Origin: Sphaerolaimus hirsutus
Taxonomy: Eukaryota > Nematoda > Chromadorea > Monhysterida > Sphaerolaimidae
Direction of reading: 5' to 3'
Assembly (NCBI GenBank): GCA_964036195.1
Contig: OZ038460.1
Span: 4,405,504 to 4,469,503 of the forward strand
DNA length: 64,000 bases
The notes beneath the pieces were generated by a model. The model saw only the letters and a list, made by a program, of their open reading frames with translations. It was not told where the DNA came from and made no database searches. How positions within the stretch are numbered: the first letter of the stretch is position 1; every line of letters starts with the position of its first letter. Shown here one piece after another: positions 56,001 through 64,000 of this stretch. The position numbers were made by a program, and so were the translations under genes.

Positions 56001-56730
56001 TGAAAATTGTTATTGGGTACTCAAAATTATCAATCTAATATTTGACGACAGTTGACAGAGGCCCCTAAAGTGATGTTCACAAACAATTCAGACTTCACCA
56101 ATAAATTATTTATTTTGGTCATTGGTGCTGCACACGGTAGTTGATATCGATTCCAGCGTCAACTACCGTGTGGAGCGCCATTACCCCCGTGGTACCCCTA
56201 ACCGGGGGTTGTTAGTGTCTGCATGGACTAAGGTAACCCCGCATAAGGCAACCTTTTATGGGGCAGTTAACCAGTTACCTAATTCGAATTTTACATGGAA
56301 AAATTTGAAGTCGGCTGCAAGTTGATTTTTTCACAGTGGCACGCGTTCGGCCTACACCGGAATAGGGAATTTTTCGAGATAATATTTACTTAATTTGCGG
56401 AAGCTGAAAATATCAACAAAAAATAGCAATAGGTATTTGGCAAAATACCGCCGCAAATGTATGAAAAGATTGCAAAATAAAAAATCTCAAGCTTTTTGAC
56501 AAAGTTCAATTTGACAGAAGTAAAGTATTCTGTTGTACAACCGAGTAATAAAAAGGAAGCACACCTCCCACACAAAATACGAATGAAAAATAATATAAAA
56601 ACGTGCATCATTTGGTTCAACTGTACAAAAATGTGAATGAATACATTCAACTGATCAAAATTAACTAAATAAATTCACAATGCACAATTAAAGTGCATAA
56701 ATTATGATGAACACATCCACAATGCTAGAC

Positions 56731-57141
56731 TACCGTATTTCCTCGAAATACCCCCCCCCCCTCGTTTGACCCCCCCCCTCTCGAGACCACTATGAAACAA
56801 TGACCCCCCCCCCCCCCTCGAAATACCCCCCAAAGATTGAGTGTAACGAGAACGTACATGACAAATACTGCAGTTTGTGTTCTGCGTAGTGCAGAACACA
56901 CGTTAAAACAATGTTGGAATCACGTTAGAACAGTGTTTATACCATTTATTTACGTACTAATATTAGTATACAGGAGTTGATACATGTCAGTTATTGATGC
57001 ATATTTCTACCCCAGCGCACATCACAAACCACGATTTCGTACTAGGATTTCAAAAAATTTCCTGTGAAATAATAACCCCCCCCCCTCTCGGGAGCACTAT
57101 GAAACAATCACCCCCGGGGGGTATTTCGAGGAAATACGGTA
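56731..57141. repeat. TACCGTA MITE, CGAAATACCCC subtype
   Basis: 411 bp, TACCGTATTTCCTCGAAATAC to TTCGAGGAAATACGGTA with the usual 'acaaatactgcagtttgtgt' interior. Confidence 0.8.
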
Positions 57142-57367
57142 TATAGGCTCTAGGAAATCAAACCACTTGGCTCGGCAACCATCACCATATTAACCCCTGA
57201 AGGCATGTACTACTGCTCGCGGAAGCGGGCTCGCTCAGTGAGGTGTAATGAATGAATCCTTGAAATTCACAAAGTGAGTAGCTGCATCTGGAAGTACAGC
57301 CAGTTCAAATGATAGTGCCGATAGGGCGTTGTATTGTTTCGTTGTGAAACTTGAAATATTAGATTTT

Positions 57368-57695
57368 ACCGTATTTCTTCTAATAGAAGCTGTTGTTGTT
57401 TTTCGCCATTTATTGGAGGTTGCCGTTAATTTTTCCCATCAATTTTTGCTTAATTAACTTTAAATTGTTAACTTAAGTAATAAAATCGTTTCTAGGTATT
57501 TTATTTTAACGGACACGTTACATTACATTTGACATTCACCAGTAGTTACAATTTCCAGGGTGCTGGATAACACCAGATGAGCATCAATACAAACAAAACA
57601 AGATAAGAATTGAAAAAAATATTACTTCTACATCAACGTTCCATTGGAGGTGCCCATCTACTGAAAGTACGTCGTTCTATTAGAAGAAATACAGT
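57368..57695. repeat. TACCGTA MITE, TTCTAATAGAA subtype
   Basis: Starts TACCGTATTTCTTCTAATAG and ends 'ctattagaagaaatacagt'. The interior is AT-rich. Confidence 0.65.
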
Positions 57696-57830
57696 CTTGT
57701 TCCATGGTGACCATTTCAACTTTTTGCAGTAACGTGCAGTTTCCGGTGTTGCAAAATGTCAGACTGACGCATTTACAACAGGGCGGGATGAAACGCGCTT
57801 AAAAACTCCCAATAAACTAGGTGTCCTCAC

Positions 57831-57963
57831 TAGTGATGGAAAGGCACCTTGCAAAGGAACGGTGCTGATGCGGTGCGGTGCCCTGCCGGTGCCGGTGCCA
57901 TTTGTTCAGAATGGCACCGGTGCCGGTGCGGTACCATATTTCCCGGTGCCTTTTCCATCACTA
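57831..57963. mobile_element. hAT MITE with GGTGCC arrays inserted at the NME6 stop codon
   Basis: 133 bp, starts TAGTGATGGAAAGGCACC and ends GGTGCCTTTTCCATCACTA. The 8-bp target duplication GTCCTCAC is exact (57,823-57,830 and 57,964-57,971). The interior is GGTGCC/GGCACC palindromes. On the minus strand its terminal TAG is in frame with NME6 and serves as the stop. Confidence 0.9.
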
Positions 57964-58219
57964 GTCCTCACTACCAGCAATCACAGTGCGGCAGCACCCC
58001 CACCCATCCTCGCACAGCGACAAGTCCTCAAACACGAAACTCTTCAACTGGTCGCGCCGCAGCGCGAATCCCGCCGCGGCGGCGCGTTCAATCCGCAGCC
58101 AACTGTCGCCAGCGCCGAAAATCAGCCGCGCCTCGTGCAGCGCGGCCGAATGAGAGTCGGAGCCGTGCAGCGCGTTGCGCGCGTCGGACAGGGCGGCCGC
58201 GGCGCGCAGACCCGGCTCG
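57961..58219 (-). CDS. NME6: NME6 exon 4: catalytic histidine and C-terminus
   Basis: The acceptor ATCACAG|C completes a Gly codon from exon 3. Encodes 'EPGLRAAAALSDARNALHGS' and 'DSHSAALHEARLIFGAG', then a divergent tail ending 'VIAGSED'. The TAG stop is the first three bases of a hAT MITE. Without the insertion the frame would read one more codon (ACC, Thr) and stop at the next TAG. Confidence 0.88.
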
Positions 58220-61200
58220 CTGTGATGGGGCTTTGTTTGAGGTTGGGGATGCGGGGTATTTGTCAAGTGACAAATTTCTGACAAAGTGTCAAGTTACGGG
58301 CCAAATATGATGACACAAACTTGGATGAGATTTGACAGGTCGCAGGATCGGGCCCCGGCCAATTCGGCAAGTGAAAAGGGACAGGAAAGTGTCATTTAAT
58401 CATTTGGAAATTGGAAGTCTATGGAGTTACCAACTTATCACTTTTATCACTTGCAAACATGCGGAATTTGCACAGGTTCGAGATTGTGCTAGGCACGCAC
58501 ACACAAGTTTCCGGCAGAAATTTCGGAAACTGATATAGATCAGCTTTGAATGCATTTGAGTTTACTGGAATGACAAATTCGACACATATTTACTGTTAAG
58601 TGACATCAAAACGACCCATTACAGTAATCTCAAAAGAGTTCAAAACATGAATACGTATTGTTTTCCAGATCTCGGCCATAAACTAGTGTGATTATAAAAA
58701 TTAGAAACCGGTGGAAAACCAAACCCGGTGTCGACGCAGCCCTTAAAAGTACGCGTCGGGCCCAATAATGAGCGCCACCGCTCAATGGCGCCGTTAAAAC
58801 TCTCGCTACCGCACACCCGGTCTTTACCGGAAGTTTCAGTGAGCACGATGGCCAGCACCGGTCCCGTGGTCATTTGTTGCACCAAGCGATGGTAGAAAAA
58901 CCTGCGAGGTGGACAACAGTACCGGAAGAAGTAACTCGGTTCGGTACCGGACCGGTGCGGAGGGTCGGAATATTCCAGGGTGCCAGTCAGGGGTAACTTG
59001 AATTTTGACCCGCCGAGTGGTTGGATAGATAGCAAATCGCTCCTCCGGAGGGATAGATTAGGGTTGGAAAAAAAACGTTTTTTTTAACTCGATGTTTTTT
59101 TTTAAAAAAAACGTTTTTTTTTAAAAGCTCCCAGATATGACCTAGTGTCAACATATATAGGTATATCAGACACTGGCAATACTCTGTGATGTTAAATATG
59201 ACCATATAATGGCTGTGGAGCCATGGGATAGCATTATAAGTGGTGATTTGTGTCAAAAATATCCATTTTTCGTCAACATATCGTTTGTATATCGCCTTAT
59301 AGTCAAATGTTCGTGACTTCAGGTAAAGTTTGGCACGGAATGGTGATCAAACAAGGTTATAAAAGGAGGTTGTTACTTTGGGAGTGAAGTTACACACTGT
59401 GGAGGTACATGGAAGCACATTACCTCAATATTATATATTACAGCAACATATGTCGGCTTATTCACCCATGGTAGCACATAGAAATGGATGTTTTGATACT
59501 AAAAATGCAACAAAACCAATGAAAACAACCACCAATGTCAATTTGTGTGTGAAATTGCGCGTTTGCGCGCAAAAGTTTTGCAAAATACCTAGTGCTTAGT
59601 ACTAAAAATTTCGGCCGATGTTTTTTTAAAAAAAAAACATTTCGGACGTCATGTTTTAAAAAAAAAAAACGTTTAAAAAAAAAAAAACGTTTAAAAAAAA
59701 ACATCGGCCAACCCTAGGATAGATAGCTGAAAAATTTTCTGGGGGGGAGGTTGGGGGGGGGGTTGGGGGGGGGGTTTGGGGGGGTTGTGGTGGTTCGATA
59801 TATAGGCTTTTTCGGGGCATAGAAGTAAGAAAAGGTAGAAAAATCGCTAAAAGTAAGTGTAAAATAGCTCAAAATGGGTATACAAGAGCATGTAGTACCT
59901 ACTTAAAATAGCTGAAAATAGGCAGTTAGACGCATGAACCAGTGAGTTTGGAGGTGAAAATCTATATATAGGTATGAAAAATAGCGATTTTGAGCGAAAA
60001 TTGGGGTATAGTTTCTGAAAAATCGCTCCAGATAGGTAGATAGCTGAGCGATTTGGGGGGGGGGGTTTAGGGGGTAGTAGCCCAAAATTTTGCCTCCGGG
60101 ATAGATAGATAGCTGAGCGGCCTCCGGGATAGATAGATAGCTGGGCGGTTTGGGGGGGGGGGGTAACCCCCCCCCCCCAACCCCCCCCCCATTCGAGACC
60201 CCTGGTGCCAGTACACACGTGGTGTCAAAATTACATGAAAGTTACAATGCACACAGCGCGCATATGCAGAGAAATGGGCCCACACATACTAGTTGACACC
60301 GCACACTTCTGTCAACTAAATGACAGAAAAATTGTTTAAAGCATCACACTTAACAGAAAAATGTAACGATCAAAAATTAACTATGCTTCATCACACAGGA
60401 AAGTTGAAATCACATAATTGATCAAAATTTAGTTGACACGAATTTTAATGTCAACTAGAATGTGGGCCCAATCTGAGGTAGTTCAAAATGAAACGAGCTG
60501 TGGGCCCGTCAGTTTCGATTTGAGAAAACCAGCATTTCCCCCGCAAAACTCTCACAAACCAAAAACCCTCCAAAAACACACTTGCCCTCATGCTGCCCGT
60601 AGAATCTTAGCAGGGGTTCATTGGATTCTGGGGGGTGCAGCCGCCGCGCCGCTACCACTCTCAGCCCGCTGCTCGATGCACAAATGTGGTCGCAAATTGC
60701 CTGAAACACGGCTACTGTAGATATATTGAGTGAGCAGGGAAATGAATTTTGGGGCCTAAGTTGTCGACTAGGGGGCAGTCTCGAGCCCTGTAAAGTGTCA
60801 AAAGTCATGTAGAGTGTCATGAAAGCGATGGAAAATGCTCTGAAAGTTTGGTTTTGCCGCCTGAACTATAAAAACTATATTGAGCGGACCCGCAAAACCA
60901 CAAAATCCTTTTTAAAACCATAAATCCTTTTTAAAAGCCACCTTTCAAATACAGCAAAATACTACGAAATTTTTGCCCGCATGAACACAAATCCATCTCG
61001 TAATGGGCCCCCACACGCTAGTTGACATCGGCACCAAATGTCAACTGGTGCCGATCCAGACTGAAAGCTTGCTGACGACTGGACAAGCGACGTTCACGTA
61101 ATCTTTGAATTAGGAACGGAACCAGTTAACATTTGGTGTCGATGTCAACCAGCGTGTGTTGGGCCAACTCAACAAAAAATGTGAACCCACCCATGATAAT

Positions 61201-61265
61201 TGTGGGAAGACGGCCAATTCAGGTTTGAAAAGCGCCAATGTAAACGACGATATATTGCCGGACAT
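57961..61265 (-). CDS. NME6: nucleoside diphosphate kinase 6-like (NME6), 4 exons
   Basis: NDP kinase fold protein. The family transfers gamma-phosphate between nucleotides through a phospho-histidine; NME6 is a mitochondrial member with weak own activity in mammals. Joined exons give about 208 residues, against about 190 in vertebrates. Motifs in order: 'TLALFKPELAVFPQ' (ALIKPD site), 'FYGQHEGKFFYHRLVQQMTT' with 'GPVLAIVL', 'RWRSLLGPTRTF', and 'LSDARNALHGSDS' with the catalytic His in NxxHGSDS. An about 12-residue insertion with 'TETSGKDRVCG' follows 'AIVL'. The C-terminus after HGSDS is Ala-rich and unlike other members. All junction phases agree. Confidence 0.88.
58725..58901 (-). CDS. NME6: NME6 exon 3
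   Basis: Acceptor CTCGCAG|G, donor ACACCGG|GTTTGG. Encodes 'FFYHRLVQQMTTGPVLAIVL', an unusual insertion, and 'AIERWRSLLGPTRTFKG'. Matches the central NDK helix-strand region of NME6. Confidence 0.85.
58988..60204. mobile_element. CAGGGG-ended hAT-type element in NME6 intron 2, with nested element
   Basis: Starts CAGGGGTAAC and ends GAGACCCCTG, with an exact 8-bp target duplication GTGCCAGT (58,980-58,987 and 60,205-60,212). It carries 'gatagatagctgagcg' repeats and long G runs. Relatives: 25,479, 32,604-32,855 and 63,025. Without the nested element it would be about 550 bp. Confidence 0.85.
59059..59716. mobile_element. hAT-type element, AAAAAACG family, copy 3 (nested)
   Basis: Same family as 16,945-17,639 in the opposite orientation, with an exact 8-bp target duplication GGATAGAT (59,051-59,058 and 59,717-59,724). 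It split a 'gggatagatagctga' motif of the host element. Confidence 0.9.
60276..60470. repeat. GGCCCACACATACTAGTTGACA MITE
   Basis: Inverted ends of about 25 bp; the interior 'aaaatttagttgacacgaat' also occurs in the copy upstream of SLC10 (24,079-24,288). Confidence 0.7.
60582..60700 (-). CDS. NME6: NME6 exon 2
   Basis: 119 nt; acceptor TGTTTCAG|GCA, donor GGCAA|GTGTGT. Encodes 'AICDHICASSSGLRVVAARR' and 'ESNEPLLRFYGQHEG'. Residue spacing from KPE in exon 1 to HEGKFFY is the same as in human NME6. Confidence 0.85.
60775..60850. repeat. single end of the introner-like MITE family
   Basis: 'gcagtctcgagccctgtaaa' followed by 'gtgtcaaaagtcatgtagag', in NME6 intron 1. The other terminus is missing. 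Confidence 0.55.
61005..61165. repeat. CACGCTAGTTGACATCGGCACC MITE
   Basis: Inverted ends; near-identical to 35,317-35,479. Its right end lies about 25 bp from the NME6 exon 1 donor. Confidence 0.75.
61191..61265 (-). CDS. NME6: NME6 exon 1
   Basis: 25 codons from ATG (MSGNISSFTLALFKPELAVF...) to TGG|GTGGGT, phase 0. The 'TLALFKPELAVFP' motif corresponds to 'LALIKPDAVAHP' of the family, with Phe for Ile and Glu for Asp. No mitochondrial presequence is visible with this start. A GGCGCC-type hAT MITE lies about 175 bp upstream. Confidence 0.8.
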
Positions 61266-61440
61266 TTGACCGCGGAATACTATCTGAAGCTTCAAGATGA
61301 AAGGGTCAACTGCAAGCTGCGGCAGAATAAATAAAAAAAGCAAAAAAAGGAATTAAACTGTGATAAATTAGAATGGCTAATATATCCTTCAAGGGTAGCA
61401 CGAAGGTGCACAACTTTAAATCGCTCTGTGTGTTCGGCAT

Positions 61441-61599
61441 TAGTGATGGCAAAGCGCCAGGCGCCAATGGCGCCATGGCCCCATTCAAAATAATTGCGCC
61501 GGACGCCAGAGAAAAGGACGCCAAGAGCCAATGGCGCTGGCGCTGGCGCTCTGTGGCGTGATTAAATGGCGCCAGGTCCACGGCGCCATTCCAGCACTA
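61441..61599. mobile_element. short GGCGCC hAT MITE upstream of NME6
   Basis: 159 bp, starts TAGTGATGGCAAAGCGCC and ends GGCGCCATTCCAGCACTA. The 8-bp flanks TTCGGCAT/TTGGGTAT match at six of eight positions. Confidence 0.75.
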
Positions 61600-62240
61600 T
61601 TGGGTATATTCCAGTTAAAATAATACAACCCAAACAAAGCATTTGCTCCAATAAAGTTCATGCAATGTAACCACCAAGATTCTGATGAGGAAAGCATAAC
61701 GACACCAAACAGTGAAAAATTCAATGTGGTCACCGAAAAGAAAAGAGAAAAATTGCGTAAACCGGATGCGTTTCCAAGGGCTTTTTGAGAGAAAAAATTC
61801 CCCCGCAGAATGAATGAACCTACGAAATTTTACGATCATAATGCACGGCCGTATCACAGTATCACCAATGGTAAGGTTCGGACCATTTTATCAAATAGCC
61901 AAAAGGACAATTTTTTTTGAAAATGGACAAAAATATGTTTGAAAAAGATATCAAATTTTATCATACGTTTACGTGCGACGAAACATAATTGGTCCGAACC
62001 CCGACCACGAACAAATGCACACTGACAGGTGTTAAGAATTAAGAGATGCTGAATATAGCAACTGCTGGTAAAAAATTTTTTTATACATTTGTCGTTTTTC
62101 GATGACAAACAGAACAATATGATAATTTTATATTTCTCTTGATTCTTGACAATTTTCTTGCCACTTCACAGAGTGCAAAAATGGGATCCAGACAATATCA
62201 AAACATCTTCACAATTTGGAAAATGTTCACTCTCACAAAT

Positions 62241-64000
<1,760 letters not shown>

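Noticed and set aside
57849..58310. Plus-strand frames of 139-153 codons over NME6 exon 4
   Set aside because: Antisense shadow of NME6 exon 4 joined to the GGTGCC array.

Overview
The window is nuclear DNA of an animal, most likely an invertebrate bilaterian. The genes are split by introns of about 0.1 to 3 kb with GT-AG borders. The exons are GC-rich islands in AT-rich sequence, and the protein families (SLC10 transporter, ESRP/Fusilli splicing factor, NME6, HERC-type HECT ligase) are metazoan. I could not identify the species.

Layout: 1-24,000 holds no gene I can recognise; it is a mosaic of short nonautonomous transposons, many nested. 24,331-35,077 (+) is a seven-exon SLC10 (sodium/bile-acid cotransporter) gene. 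39,767-46,087 (-) is the 3' half of an ESRP/Fusilli gene: third RRM and low-complexity C-terminus. RRM1 and RRM2 are not visible. Inside one of its introns sits a complete, very young LTR retrotransposon (42,121-45,283) with identical 171-bp LTRs, a TTAT target duplication, one Gag-protease ORF, no polymerase, and a tRNA-Arg(UCU)-like gene between the 5' LTR and gag. 57,961-61,265 (-) is a four-exon NME6-like nucleoside diphosphate kinase gene. 62,241 to the right edge (-) is the end of a HERC3/4-like HECT ubiquitin ligase. SLC10 and ESRP converge; ESRP, NME6 and HERC run in the same direction. The four genes have unrelated functions, so I infer no joint pathway.

The most interesting layer is the repeats. 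(1) A MITE family with TIRs AGTCTC..ACCCTGTAAA and 3-bp target duplications makes up almost all of one intron in the SLC10 gene and one in ESRP. Its TIRs carry a 5' splice site (CCT|GTAAA) and, in mirror image, a 3' splice site (TTTTACAG|GG), which is an introner-like design. (2) At least six families fit the hAT pattern (ends YAGNG, mostly with exact 8-bp target duplications). Several have interiors that are degenerate short-period arrays (GGCGCC, GGTGCC, GGAAAACGG, CGATATCG, AAAAAACG) arranged as fold-backs. (3) Three TA-flanked MITE families share the terminus TACCGTA but differ inside. (4) One hAT MITE landed at the end of NME6 and its first three bases, TAG, are now the stop codon.
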